Of a DNA stretch of 64,000 nt, positions 9,899 to 20,974 are shown piece by piece. Each line of letters opens with the position of its first letter. Position 1 is the stretch's first letter. The notes beneath the pieces were generated by a model. It saw only the letters and a list, made by a program, of their open reading frames with translations, searched no databases and had not been told where the DNA came from. The stretch lies in contig JAYKKM010000450.1 of the NCBI GenBank assembly GCA_035772405.1, positions 841,001 to 905,000 on the forward strand, read 5' to 3'. The position numbers and the translations under genes were made by a program. The DNA comes from Chrysogorgia sp. JL179-B06. Its lineage: Eukaryota > Cnidaria > Anthozoa > Scleralcyonacea > Chrysogorgiidae.

Positions 9899-10939
9899 CA
9901 GTGAACTCTATAAAGATTGGAACGCTAACTCCATTAACCCGGCCGTATGATTGGATGAAGCCAAAATTCCCGCCATGGGGGCTGACATGTAGGTATAAAA
10001 CACGCGTGTTGACCGCGTGTAGTGTACGAAACAGCCATTCAGCGACGTTGTAGGTATAAAACACGCGTGTTGATTTGCGTGTAGTGCACGAACGGCAGTG
10101 GCCAGGAAATAATCGTAGGAACGGTAGGATGGCTGAACGGAAAATTTTCAACTTTTTTGGAGCTAGGCTGTTTCCCAGTTGCTTTTTAAAGGAGAAATAT
10201 GCAATACGTTGGTTGAGCTTCCTTTTCAAGAATTTTTAGCGATGGATGTGGTTTAACAAATAAAATATCCGTCAAACAAAAGGGAAATATGCACCGAAAT
10301 TTGAAAAAATACAGGTTTCTCTTGATTTTCTTTGCTGTCTTTTGAACTTTTGAAGACTTTTATGACAATGATTTATTAAGATAAATATCAAAACACAATT
10401 TAAGGTTACTTTTTGTGTGTGTTACTGCTAAATCCAATATTTGACGACACGAAAAATAACTCAGTACTTCCAGTAACTACATCAGTTTATGTAAAACACA
10501 TTTTCTCTGCGTTTTTCGCAACAGATATTTGACAGTGCTCTTCTGTTATTGTTCCTCTAAAATGTCTTTCAGTTTGAAAATGTGTCAATGTGAATCTCGA
10601 TGTATTTTCCCAAATTATTCTTGATCAAAAAAGAAGTTGCGACCTTGCATTGTTTACATTTCTTTGTGGGTTAATCTTTGCTGTATTTATTGCTTTTACT
10701 GGCTATTTCACCATTGAAATTACATACTATGAACTAGCAATAAATCTAAACTTGAAATAGTGTGATATTATTTTATTTTTTTGCCATAATGTTGTTTTTT
10801 ACAACCTATATTTCATCAAATTTAATTTATTTATCACACGGTCAACTTAAAAGGACTAGGGCATACCTACATGTCAGCCTCCATGATGGCTTCAAAATTC
10901 AACCCCGAGTTATCGTTCCAGTCTTTATAGAGTTCACTG
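9899..10939. mobile_element. Non-autonomous hAT-like element (1041 bp) with 8-bp target duplication
   Basis: It is flanked by ATCTGACG at 9891-9898 and 10940-10947. The ends are inverted (CAGTGAACTCTATAAAGA...), with similarity continuing for about 95 bp to the GGCTGACATGTAGGTAT block. The interior has no transposase-like frame. The corresponding position in the tandem duplicate (15404-15411) has a single ATCTGACG and no insert, which is a natural empty site. An 8-bp duplication and a CAGTG terminus fit the hAT superfamily. Confidence 0.88.
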
Positions 10940-11270
10940 ATCTGACGTCACTTCGTTACGCTGGTCAAGAACATGAACGATTAATGGCGGACATAACAAC
11001 TCCAGATTCGGAGTAAGAAAAATAATACTTGCCATCATCGAATCGCAAAACGGTTTCGACCAAGTAATATTTAGCAGCTCTGCTTTATAAATACGTAAAA
11101 TATCGATAGGTAAAAATTTGATCGTAGTGGCACTTTAAATAAGACAAACTTAATTTTCATTTCATAGCCGCAGTTTAAGCTAATCGCCTTTTGAATGGCA
11201 GGACCCTAATGTTAAGTGCATGTACTAAAGCCAGCAGGGAAGGGAATTCATTCGAGAAGAGTGATGAATG

Positions 11271-11747
11271 TTAAAGTGCCCATAACCTCAAAATGTTTTA
11301 TTGTCTTGTTTGGAAGAACTTTTAAAATGATAAAGTAACTTCTTTTGAAGATTTTCGTTTGCTTTCTTTTTGAGATATCAGTTTGTTTGATATGTAAATG
11401 TCTGGAATTTCGTCACACATGCATAATGACTTACTGGAGAAATGTGTATATCTCTTTCATTCTCGAACGAAATCCTTTAAAATCAACAAGTTTGGTGTTG
11501 TGCGAGAAACGCACACACGTGTTATTCACACTTTAGTGTTTTAATTCAATGAACGCAAAGATATATAACATTCTCTGATAACTCATTATGCATGTGTGAC
11601 GAAATTCCAGATATTTGCATATCAAACAAACTGATATATCTCACAAAGAAAGCGAAGAAGTGAAAATCTTCAAAAGAAGTTACTTTATCATTTTAAAAGT
11701 TCTTCCAAATAAGACAATAAAACATTTTGAGGTTAGGGGCACTGTAA
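11271..11747. mobile_element. Foldback MITE with long arms, unit 1 copy
   Basis: Left arm 11271-11420 and right arm about 11590-11747 are inverted copies. The termini are TTAAAGTGCCC and its near complement GGGGCACTGTAA, and the arms share CTCAAAATGTTTTATTGTCTT. The two predicted 62-63-aa frames inside simply read each arm and are not genes. The unit-2 copy lies at 15734-16198. Confidence 0.75.
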
Positions 11748-14358
11748 TTTCTACAAATGGTAGTACATCCACTATATATCTCTGGGATGATATATTGTAT
11801 TAGACTTGAACTGCATGCTTTTTATTGGGGGCACGGTATGCCATTGATAAAATATCTAGTATAGCGTTTAAGTATATCTCTAACTTCAAATTTCTCTAAC
11901 AGCAGAATATTGTATCCAAAATGATGACTGGTCTGACGTCACAATCATTAGCATTTCGAGGAAAAACAAACTGTTATAGAACATCGACTCAGGCTAAAAT
12001 TGTAAAACATTTTGGTATTCAACTATTGACTACATGTAGAATCCGGCTAGATTAGTAATATCGTTTTCGGGTCATCGCAGTTCAAACAATCCAGGGTTTT
12101 AATGCAAATTCAAGTGTATAGAAAATTGGTAAAATTCAATATAGGGAATCAAGGGGAAGGGGGCGCTGTTGAAGTTTCCTATAGGGGGCTCATGTACCAT
12201 TGATGCAATGCTACAATGGCACATAAGCCAGTTCAGTCTGTAGATCATCGTTGGGATTAGACATAGTTTGACACTACTCTGGCTTCAAACGTTTTTTGAA
12301 CGTAAATTTTAAAAGTTGTTAAACTGTTTGTCAATAGTTTATAAATTACTGGGATTTGTTTGTGAAGAGTTTGTAAATTACTGGGAAGTTGTTTGTGAAA
12401 TACGTGCAACTTATTTGTAAATAGTTTGTAAAATACGTGCAGTTTATTTGTTAATAGTTTGTAAAATATGGCAATTCGTTTGTAAATAGTTTGTAAATTA
12501 CTGGCAACTTATTTGTTAATAGTTTGTAAATTACTGGCAACTTATTTGTAAATAGTTTGTATAAATTTAATGAAATATTGTCGTTGCCATGATAAAAAAA
12601 GTATTTAAAATCGGGTTTAATTTTCAATTATGTCAGGAATTCAAATACGTTTGTAATTTATAATACAAACTATTGACAAACAGTTTAACAAGTATTAGGA
12701 GAAACCTTGTGAATTTACAAATAGTTTACAAAAATTTTACAAAGAAGGCATGTAATTTACATAGTATGTCAAACTACAATTAGTATGTAAATTGGAATTA
12801 CAGTCTATTTCCAAAGAAATTACATATTATTTACATAGTATGGAAGAGGCTTCGTTTTTCCAGTGATTTTACTACCGATTGTATATGTGACGTCATTTCG
12901 GGATTTATGTAAAACTTCACCCCTTCTTTTAAATACTAAAAGATATTGACATTTTAACTAGTTTGCTAATTGCAGGGAGCTAAAGGGAGCAACGACCTGG
13001 GTCGAGCTCAGGTTGAGATCGTTATGGTCGCTGGAACTTGAATTTAACAGAGTTTTCACTCCGTCTTTTGGGTCTTTATCAACGACCAATGACACCACCC
13101 ACTTAAATCTTTTTTTATAGTTTTCACAACTAGGAACTCAAGTACTTGGAAATGTCTTTTATCTAACGCTTCCCCAGAGACACGAAGTTCATTAATGCAG
13201 ATGAAATATTCGTGGTTTATGCATTTATTACATGCAACACAAAAAAGTAATTAGTTCAATCGTCCATGAGGTAGCTCACAGAAGCAGAGAATCTTGAGGC
13301 TATTTTGCAATTTTTGGGGACGCAAGATATGCTAGCTTTTGAAAACGAAATCGATATTGTTGAGTATTCGTACACTGAGTTAGAAGTCGACGAAGGAAAA
13401 TGGCAGATGGATAGAGGAAACAATGACAGACATGACAGCAGTGTTCTTCGTTATGAAATTCAGGTTCGTCTTCGACAAGGGCTAGTATACATTAGTTGTT
13501 TTAAAACATGGTTAGGCCCTGCTCACATTAGGCAAGATATCTTGGGTCCCCGAGTGCCGAGATATCCCTGTCTGCTATACGTTTCCTTGCTCAAACGCGT
13601 GGTGTTTGACTGGGAGGCGAGATATCTCGGTTTCCATGTGAACACTTCAACCCGAGATATCTTGGGGCAAGAGGTTAGATGGGATGACTTAGCGAGCGTT
13701 TACATTTGTCTCGGGTAGTAGGGTCACCCTGGGGGTAGGGTCACCCTTCTTGATAAAGGCGAGGTAACTTTTCTCCAACGTTTGACGTATGATCATGCGC
13801 AGTACCATAATTCCAACCCTGCAGGCTTCCTCGATTGTGGTATGACAAAATGGCGACCGAAATTAACATTCTCATCCCAAATGAAACGGCAGCAAACACT
13901 CGACAGAAATAATGGTCTTGGAGTCCACAAACGAATCATTGATTAGCAGCCTTAAGGGTGATACAAAAGCATTTTCGAATTTAATTCTGTCGATTTAACG
14001 CAGATACTGTGAAGTTATACGAGCAAGTACGCAAGATTGTTTTCATTATAAATGGATTTTCTTTAATTACTGCCTGGGAAAATAGAATATCCTGCTGTTT
14101 TTGCTGTTGCACAATTAAAGAGATGAGTATCTCTGCAACCTGAAAATTATAACCATAGTATTCGAGAGAATGGACAACAATATAGTTATAGTTTGGTTTC
14201 GACGATCGGCCATCTTGGAGTATTAATAGAAATATTCCCAGGCCTACCGGCTAAAACCGAGGAGGATGTTTGCATGTAACGCGCGACAGAGTTGTCTCGG
14301 GGAGGTAGGGTGTCCCTCTTACCCGATCCAACTCTTGTCCATATAAACAGTGCCCCAA

Positions 14359-14512
14359 TGGGACCTTTTCTGAAGATGGTGCCAGTACGTCACTGTCGGC
14401 TTAGTGTCGGCTTCGGAAGCCAACAGTGCAACCCTAACCAACCCTAAACCTTTTCACGGGCTTCCGAGGTTCGACCGAAGCCGACTGGGCGCCATCTTCG
14501 GAAAAGGTCCCA
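14359..14512. mobile_element. Foldback MITE, unit 2 copy
   Basis: This is the second copy of the element at 8822-8984, with the same TGGGACCTTTTC termini and slightly shorter because of small deletions near the left arm. Confidence 0.65.
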
Positions 14513-15733
14513 CGGCGTCGTCCCATCTAACCTTTTCCGAGGAGGCCGGCCGAGACAGTTTGCACGTGACTACGCATGCGTGACGCCATCTGTGTTTGTT
14601 TTGTCACCTGAGACACACAATTTTGTTCCTGACAACGCTAAAAGGGATGACTTGACAATTTCAAGAACTAGTCTATAATTCCAACCGTAACTCTAATCTT
14701 GATCCTAACTTTAAACATAACCATAGCTAACCCTAACCTAACCAAAAATAAAAACCAGGCAAAAACCAAAAGTCCTTTTCAGTCATCCCTTTTAGCCATT
14801 TCCTATCCCTGATATCTTAGATATCCTTTGCCCCAGTGACTTTGTCATAAAGATTTTGTCATGTGAAACAGAGCTAACTTTGTCTCTGCTACCCGAGATA
14901 TCCCTGCCTTAGGCACTTTGGTCACTTTGCCATTTCAACTGCATTTGCATATCACAAAAGTCTAAAATCTCAAGAACGACGTGAGATATGAATTACCATC
15001 TCTAATCATTTTCGGAGTCCTCTTAAAGTGGCACTACGATGAAAATTCACCCCCGTCTTTTAGATTTTCTTTAGCATAGAATAGTATTTCAGGGTCGAAA
15101 GTGATCATCGATGTAAAAAAACAACTAAAAAATGGTATTTTGAAGTGAGTATTTTGAGCTCTGAAATCACTATTATTTAGGCCACCATTACTAAAAACGT
15201 GTTCCAAGTGAGCCCGCAATTTCAAAAGGTAATATTGTTTGTGACGTCAGATTCTCAATGCTACACCTGAATTTCGGTCGAGGTTATTTGTTTTCTTGTT
15301 TTTTCGAGAAGTAGATGAAATGTCCAGCCTTTCAGACGAAGAATTTGAAAAAACGACCTTGATTTACTCAAAGAATTAGCCACGTGGAGTCTTCGCGTTG
15401 AGAATCTGACGTCACTTCGTTACGCTGGTCAAGAACATGAACGATTAATGGCGGACATAAGAACTCCAGATTCGGAGTAAGAAAAATAATACTTGCCATC
15501 ATCGAATCGCAAAACGGTTTCGACCAAGTAATATTTAGCAGCTCTGCTTTATAAATACGTAAAATATCGATAGGTAAAAATTTGATCGTAGTGGCACTTT
15601 AAATAAGACAAACTTAATTTTCATTTCATAGGCAGTTTAAGCTAATCGCCTTTTGAATGGCAGGACCCTAATGTTAAGTGCATGTACTAAAGCCAGCAGG
15701 GAAGGGAATTCATTCGAGAAGAGTGATGAATTG

Positions 15734-16198
15734 TTAAAGTGCCCATAACCTCAAAATGTTTTATTGTCTTGTTTGGAAGAACTTTTAAACTTCTTTTGAA
15801 GATTTTCGTTTGCTTTCTTTTTGAGATATCAGTTTGTTTGATATGTAAATGTCTGGAATTTCGTCACACATGCATAATGACTTATTGGAGAAATGTGTGT
15901 ATCACTTTCATTCTCGAACGAAATCCTTTAAAATCAACAAGTTTGGTGTTGTGGGAGAAACGCACACACGTGTTATTCACACTTTAGTGTTTTAATTCAA
16001 TGAACGCAAAGATATATAACATTCTCTGATAACTCATTATGCATGTGTGACGAAATTCCAGATATTTGCATATCAAACAAACTGATATATCTCACAAAGA
16101 AAGCGAAGAAGTGAAAATCTTCAAAAGAAGTTACTTTATCATTTTAAAAGTTCTTCCAAATAAGACAATAAAACATTTTGAGGTTAGGGGCACTGTAA
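15734..16198. mobile_element. Foldback MITE with long arms, unit 2 copy
   Basis: This is the second copy of 11271-11747, with the same TTAAAGTGCCC terminus. About 12 bp have been lost in the left arm (near 15788). Confidence 0.7.
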
Positions 16199-16768
16199 TT
16201 TCTACAAATGGTAGTACATCCACTATATATCTCTGGGATGATATATTGTATTAGACATGAACTGCATGCTTTTTATTGGGGGCACGGTATGCCATTGATA
16301 AAATATCTAGTATAGCGTTTAAGTATATCTCTAACTTCAAATTTCTCTAACAGCAGAATATTGTATCCAAAATGATGACTGGTCTGACGTCACAATCATT
16401 AGCATTTCGAGGAAAAACAAACTGTTATAGAACATCGACTCAGGCTAAAATTGTAAAACATTTTGGTATTCAACTATTGACTACATGTAGAATCCGGCTA
16501 GATTAGTAATATCGTTTTCGGGTCATCGCAGTTCAAACAATCCAGGGTTTTAATTCAAATTCAAGTGTATAGCAAATTGGTAAAATTCAATATAGGGAAT
16601 CAAGGGGAAGGGGGCGCTGTTGAAGTTTCCTATAGGGGGCTCATGTACCATTGATGCAATGCTACAATGGCACATAGGCCAGTTCAGACTGTAGATCATC
16701 CCTGGGATTAGACATAGTTTGACACTACTCTGGCTTCAAAAGTTTTTTGAACGTAAATTTTAAAAGTT

Positions 16769-17419
16769 ACTAGTGTCTTTATCAGTGGATGATCGTTGTA
16801 AGGTTATGATCCCTATTTATAGCAATTGTATACCCTCGTAGAACTGTGAATGACGTTATCTGCATTGTTATTTTCAAGGAGTTAAAATCAAACTCCCCTG
16901 TTACCTCAAAACTCCCAATAGTGGAGTTATTATTTTTTTGAGAGTTAAAATAACTCTCCTGTTACCCCATTTAGGTGGGGTCAGACGAGTCAAAATGCTA
17001 TAGTTTCTTACTTTATATATCAACTCGGACATACGATGCAGCGACAGGGAAAAGCCAGTAAATACGGAAAGATATTCAGGTTATCTGTAGACTACTGTAA
17101 CTGTAGTTGGATTTGAAGTGTCCTTCGGTTCGAAGACTTTGTCGGCGATCAGGGACAATGACTATGCTTCAAGAACCCATTTGTTTTTTAAGAAACCTGT
17201 CGTCCTGTCAACAAGAATGTTTGGCCTAAGGTTTACGTTCATGCTGCTGTCGACTACAGCCGCCGCTTTTAAGTCTGAATGCCGTACTTATTGGCTTTTT
17301 TACTTTCTTTGTGAATCGTCGAGTACTGTCCAAGTTATTAAACATATATTTTATGTCTAGTTGAGAAAAGTTTTGTTCTGTTCTTAACTTGTAATACTGC
17401 AGTCTGCATGCTCAACAAA
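16769..17419. other. Non-coding flank between duplication and Polinton B
   Basis: This holds short repeats of the type GAGTTAAAATAACTC (about 16878-16965), similar to ones at 35716-35850 on the other side of element B. The 80-aa frame at 17118-17360 has no recognisable family and no conservation to support it. Nothing else is supported here. Confidence 0.5.
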
Positions 17420-17425
17420 ATCTTC
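17420..17425. repeat. Target-site duplication, left (ATCTTC)
   Basis: It is identical to 35481-35486 and lies directly outside the two TIR ends. A 6-bp duplication is the established signature of Polinton integration. Confidence 0.95.
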
Positions 17426-17594
17426 AGTAGTATAGTAAGTAGGGCTGCGAGCTCAATCGACCTCAACCGTGAATATAAATACCAAAACATCACCAAATTT
17501 GGCCAAGTCGCGACTCGACAAATTTGGTGATGTTTTGGTATTTATATTTACGATTAACATCGAATAAGCTCGCAGCCCTACTTACTATACTACT
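17426..17594. repeat. 169-bp terminal palindrome, left end of B
   Basis: It starts AGTAGTATAG and ends CTATACTACT around a GTCGCGAC centre. The arms pair over most of their length; the mismatched patch has the CAATCGACCTCAACCGTG version outermost, as at the other two visible Polinton ends. Confidence 0.9.
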
Positions 17595-17910
17595 ACAGCG
17601 ATCGTTCGTCAATCTAGACACCTCTCACACGTTTTCTACTAAATTGATGTCAAACACACGCGAGACTAGCGAAACAATACCAAATTTATACTAAATCACA
17701 ACTCTCGCTAAATTTGACGCCATTTCAGCCACATTTAAAAAAATAGAGTGTCGTTTCAAAATTCTCACAAATTTATGTCAAATTACATTTAGGAAAAATA
17801 GAAAGTGTCATTTCAACATTTTCGCGTGTTAAAAAAATAAAATGTGGTACGAGCTCACTCTCACATATTAAAAAAATAGAAAGTGTCATTTCAACATTTT
17901 CACAAATTTG
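17426..17910 (+). repeat. Left terminal inverted repeat of Polinton B
   Basis: About 485 bp are inverted relative to 34994-35480 with few differences. The outer 169 bp (17426-17594) are the self-complementary palindrome. The inner part carries motifs of the type AAAATAGAAAGTGTCATTTC. Similarity to element A's end continues inward to about 18030, beyond the TIR shared with B's own right end. Confidence 0.95.
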
Positions 17911-18030
17911 TTCAACAAACTACGACCGACGCGTTCTGCTGTTGTCTCAACTCACGCGCGAAAAAAAGCCACCAGATTTTGACTCTAGTGGCGATGTTTT
18001 ATCCAAATGGATAGCGAAATAGCCACCCGT

Positions 18031-18587
18031 CATGTTTATTTGCTTAAATACTCTAAAATGATAGTGAATTGACTGTGGGTGTGGCAGCCTGCGGGATAGA
18101 TTTCGTGCTCACAATCAGAGCGCTCTTCCCAGTCCACCACACCCACAAGCTTGACGAGGTTGAGGATGTCATAATAAAATACGGCGAAAGCTTGAGGACG
18201 TGCATAATAGCATTAAACCTAAGGTATCGATCCTAGAAAAAAGCAGACCGATATGACACCAGGTTATAAGCATCCATGATGTGAGAAAAAATAACTAGAG
18301 GCGAGAAGTAAGTCCTCAAGGTGTCACAATAAAATACGGCGAAAGCTTGAGGGCGTGCCCAAAAAGGTAGCTTGCATCGATCCTAGAAAAAGCAGACCGG
18401 TGTGACATCAGATTCTCAAGCAGGGCGCTCATAGTGAGATTTGCAAGGGATAATCCACAAATGGCTTAGGGGCCGGATTGTCTCTCCCTCAATGGCAGAT
18501 CTCAAAGTAGTCGCCCGTTTTGCTACCTTTTAGCGTTTGTTTTGCGAGATCACAAATAGCCACCTGTTAGTATGTAGATTAGTCCAC
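18031..18587. other. Left subterminal non-coding region with an imperfect direct repeat
   Basis: About 550 bp without a frame. A block of about 90 bp occurs twice (18173-18264 and 18328-18414) and contains AATAAAATACGGCGAAAGC, GCATCGATCCTAGAAAAA-type and AGCAGACCG segments. It is GC-richer than its surroundings and could be structured RNA or regulatory DNA. Neither is shown by the sequence alone. Confidence 0.5.
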
Positions 18588-19073
18588 TCACTCACTATTT
18601 TCAGCGTCGTCTACCGTTTCTTTCTTGAAGTGGTGATCGTACACATATTTCGACGTTGTGATTCCTCCCGACAACAAGCCCAAGAAAGGCACGTACGGCG
18701 TCACAATCGCGACAATGCTCTCAACGTCTTTCTTTAATAACGGATCTTTTTGCAACTCGTCGTTTAGTTCGTCAGGATTCTCTATAGCGTTCAACCCATC
18801 TAGTAAGCTGGCGAATTTGCTGATTAGCAAGTCGGTGAGAAAAGCGTTTGCGATCTCCATTCTCTTCAACTCGTGTTGGCGCCATATCTTATCAATAACT
18901 TTCGCGGACGCTTTTTTAATGTACGCTTCGGACTGACTTACCACACCGTCACCGGACAGTCTAATAAGTTCGGATCTCCTAACGTCAATGTTGTCTTCCA
19001 CAGTTGAGGTGTCGTCAGTCTCCTCAACTAATTCCTCAATCGTAGGATTTTCTTCACTTTTGCGTTTTACCAT
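18588..19073 (-). CDS. Acidic helical protein of unknown function (Polinton B)
   Basis: This 161-residue protein starts at the ATG at 19071-19073; the GTG one codon upstream is not needed. The N-terminal third is Glu/Asp/Thr-rich, the middle is predicted helical with an FLTDLLISKFASLLDGL segment, and a hydrophobic Gly-containing stretch (about residues 121-145, IVTPYVPFLGLLSGG) lies near the C-terminus. It is the last gene of the minus-strand block, 24 bp after the ATPase. GGTATAAGTAATAG precedes the start. It may be a capsid-assembly partner by position; the family is not recognised. Confidence 0.65.
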   Translation of the reverse strand: MVKRKSEENPTIEELVEETDDTSTVEDNIDVRRSELIRLSGDGVVSQSEAYIKKASAKVIDKIWRQHELKRMEIANAFLTDLLISKFASLLDGLNAIENPDELNDELQKDPLLKKDVESIVAIVTPYVPFLGLLSGGITTSKYVYDHHFKKETVDDAENSE

Positions 19074-19097
19074 CACGCTATTACTTATACCTATATT

Positions 19098-19697
19098 TTA
19101 TTGCGGAATAACAACTTCGTGACTGTATGGATAGCGTAGTGAGATTTCGAGTCTAGCGTACTTATTATTTTTTAGTGCGGTCACAATCGCCGACGATTTT
19201 TCTCTGCTAATGTTTCCAAGGTAATCGTCGATAACGACCTTCATATCACTCCTACTTGGACAGTAGAAGCAAACGAGCTTACTAATATTTTCTCTGTACG
19301 GTTTTGCGATCGACGTCAGTTGTTGTGTGATGACAATAACGCTCAACATAAAATGTCGCGCACTAAAAGCCAAGTTGACCAATTGACTAGTCCTACTCTT
19401 GACGTCCTGCCCACTCGCACAGTCGTCCAACACAATCAGAGTGTTGGTACCTTTAAAAACGTTAGTCACACACTTGAGAACAGCGTCGACATTGTCCTGT
19501 GTGCAGTCTATCGCTAACACGTCAGGGTCACGTACATATTTCCAATCTTGATACGCTTTGTTCCACTCGAAAGTAGGGCAAATCAACACAATGTAGTCAA
19601 ATTTACCACGATACTCAGATTCCAATGTTTCCAGCAAATAATGCGTCTTACCACAAGCTGTCATACCAACAATTAACATATTAAACGGAGTCTCCAT
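19098..19697 (-). CDS. A32/FtsK-HerA-type genome-packaging ATPase
   Basis: This 199-residue P-loop ATPase has Walker A GMTACGKT (residues 11-18), Walker B TLIVLDDC with D91/D92, and the ITQQ sensor-like segment after LAFSARH. The whole length matches the ATPase family of invertebrate Polintons and is related to poxvirus A32. It would drive packaging of DNA into preformed capsids. It lies immediately downstream of the major capsid gene (15-bp gap), the conserved morphogenesis pairing. Confidence 0.92.
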   Translation of the reverse strand: METPFNMLIVGMTACGKTHYLLETLESEYRGKFDYIVLICPTFEWNKAYQDWKYVRDPDVLAIDCTQDNVDAVLKCVTNVFKGTNTLIVLDDCASGQDVKSRTSQLVNLAFSARHFMLSVIVITQQLTSIAKPYRENISKLVCFYCPSRSDMKVVIDDYLGNISREKSSAIVTALKNNKYARLEISLRYPYSHEVVIPQ

Positions 19698-19712
19698 TAA
19701 CTCACGTTTGAT

Positions 19713-20951
19713 TTAATACTGGATTGATTGCAACCCATTGTTCATAAAGTTGACCAACCCATCACTTATCACAAACACCCTGCACATGACATTTGTGGTC
19801 GTCGCTTTCTTAGTGATTTCAAGAAGCACACCAGATTGTGTGTTCACAATTTTTTTACCAGTGGCGACGTTGTAATTATCTTGAACGCTCCTCAAGTCAA
19901 TAACCAACGCAAAGCCATCTTTGTAGAACTTCTGTATGGTCATGAACTGAGCGTGTTCTTCACCCAACCCAAACAGTCGCTTAGCTTCTGCGTAGAACTT
20001 CGACTTTGGGATGCCTTGTGAGTACACGCTATTCGGAACACCTTCGATTGTGACTCTAACACTCTCGATATTTGGGTAAAGAAACTCCTCACTGTCTGTT
20101 CGCACCTTGTTCGTGAATAGCAACACGATTGCCTTCATGCTTTTTCTTGGAAGATTAATGTTTTCGTTCACAATGGTTGTGCCTTTGTCCCATTCGGTGG
20201 TTTTCATCAACGTGATGTGCTCATATGACAAACTACGACCACTTGCATAGCCCGACGCTATTTCGTCAGCGAGCTCCTGGTTATCAATCGTCTCATACTC
20301 GAGCTCGAGGTTCTCCAGAGTGTATCCACCCACAGCGCTACCAGATTGCGCCACCATGATGTCTGTGGCCTTCGGAAGTGTGATCACATACTGCAAGTTG
20401 TTGTTCATGCTAAAAGGGGCGTACAACCCGTGGTCGTTCATAATTTTACCAAGCTTAATCCGCTGTTTCGTTCCAATCACACCAAACATTAACGCGTCGT
20501 TAACTTTAGCGACGTTTCCACTTGTCGCACCACTGTCGTCCTTAGAAATTAACTTTCTCAAGTTCTCACCACCAATACCATAGTCAATCATTTGGTCTCG
20601 CGCAGTAGCACTCTCCCAAAGGTCGCGATAGACACCAGTGTAATTTTCCCCATTGTTGTCGTACACAGTCTCCCCGGCTAGTCTCACAACAAGTTTCTCA
20701 ACCAACAACTTGCTCACATTGTTCAAGAACCAGCTTTTAGCGTTTGCGTTCTTAAAGTCGAACACTAGACCCAACGATCCAGGCACCAAACAGCTACTAA
20801 CCTTGAGCTTCGGTATATCAATGTAAAGTTCCTCGCCAGGACTGACTTTATTAGGGTTCAACGTGATTACGTGTTGCGTTCTCGCCCCTTTTATAACACC
20901 CATGGTCGCTCGTCTAAAACCAGGACTCAACTCTGCCGACGTGACGTTCAT
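19713..20951 (-). CDS. Major capsid protein (double jelly-roll hexon), Polinton type
   Basis: The 412-residue protein matches the capsid family of invertebrate Polintons. It has a VVRLAGETVYD segment, a YRDLW helix, NINLPRKSMKAIVLLF and VRVTIEGVPNSVYSQG in the second half, and a DLRSVQDN motif near the C-terminus. Length, predominance of beta-forming segments and position beside the ATPase agree. It would form the hexon shell of an icosahedral particle. The frame is complete. GTAAAGTATA abuts the ATG. Identification rests on recalled family motifs; a structural profile search would settle the double jelly-roll. Confidence 0.8.
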   Translation of the reverse strand: MNVTSAELSPGFRRATMGVIKGARTQHVITLNPNKVSPGEELYIDIPKLKVSSCLVPGSLGLVFDFKNANAKSWFLNNVSKLLVEKLVVRLAGETVYDNNGENYTGVYRDLWESATARDQMIDYGIGGENLRKLISKDDSGATSGNVAKVNDALMFGVIGTKQRIKLGKIMNDHGLYAPFSMNNNLQYVITLPKATDIMVAQSGSAVGGYTLENLELEYETIDNQELADEIASGYASGRSLSYEHITLMKTTEWDKGTTIVNENINLPRKSMKAIVLLFTNKVRTDSEEFLYPNIESVRVTIEGVPNSVYSQGIPKSKFYAEAKRLFGLGEEHAQFMTIQKFYKDGFALVIDLRSVQDNYNVATGKKIVNTQSGVLLEITKKATTTNVMCRVFVISDGLVNFMNNGLQSIQY

Positions 20952-20974
20952 TATACTTTACATATGTTTTATCG

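Larger units (their letters stand above)
6767..12317 (+). repeat. Direct tandem duplication, unit 1 (5551 bp)
   Basis: Nearly the whole stretch recurs in the same orientation at 12318-16768. Unit 1 begins GTTAAACTGTTTGTCAATAG and ends TTTTAAAAGTT, and the next unit starts at once. It contains the foldback minisatellite, several palindromic segments built on GATATCTTGGG and GAGATATC (7955-8270), an inverted repeat (9109-9268), the MITEs listed separately and a hAT insertion. The open frames in it (for example around 7976-8158 and 9819-10229) are short, repeat-derived and not conserved between units. I see no host gene here. Confidence 0.9.
12318..16768 (+). repeat. Direct tandem duplication, unit 2 (4451 bp)
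   Basis: It aligns with unit 1 from the minisatellite onward but lacks the hAT element and several short blocks. The junction at 12317/12318 joins TTTTAAAAGTT to GTTAAACTG with a few bases of shared sequence. The 137-aa frame at 13305-13718 is interrupted by indels in unit 1 (7740-8160), so it is not supported as a gene. Copies of the three MITEs are at 14359-14512, 14637-14796 and 15734-16198. Confidence 0.9.

Noticed and set aside
11345..11803. 62-63-aa frames repeated in both tandem units (also at 15739-16254)
   Set aside because: They read the two arms of a foldback MITE. Conservation reflects the DNA duplication, not coding.
13305..13718. 137-aa frame in tandem unit 2
   Set aside because: The matching region of unit 1 is broken by indels and lies in palindromic repeat DNA; there are no family features.
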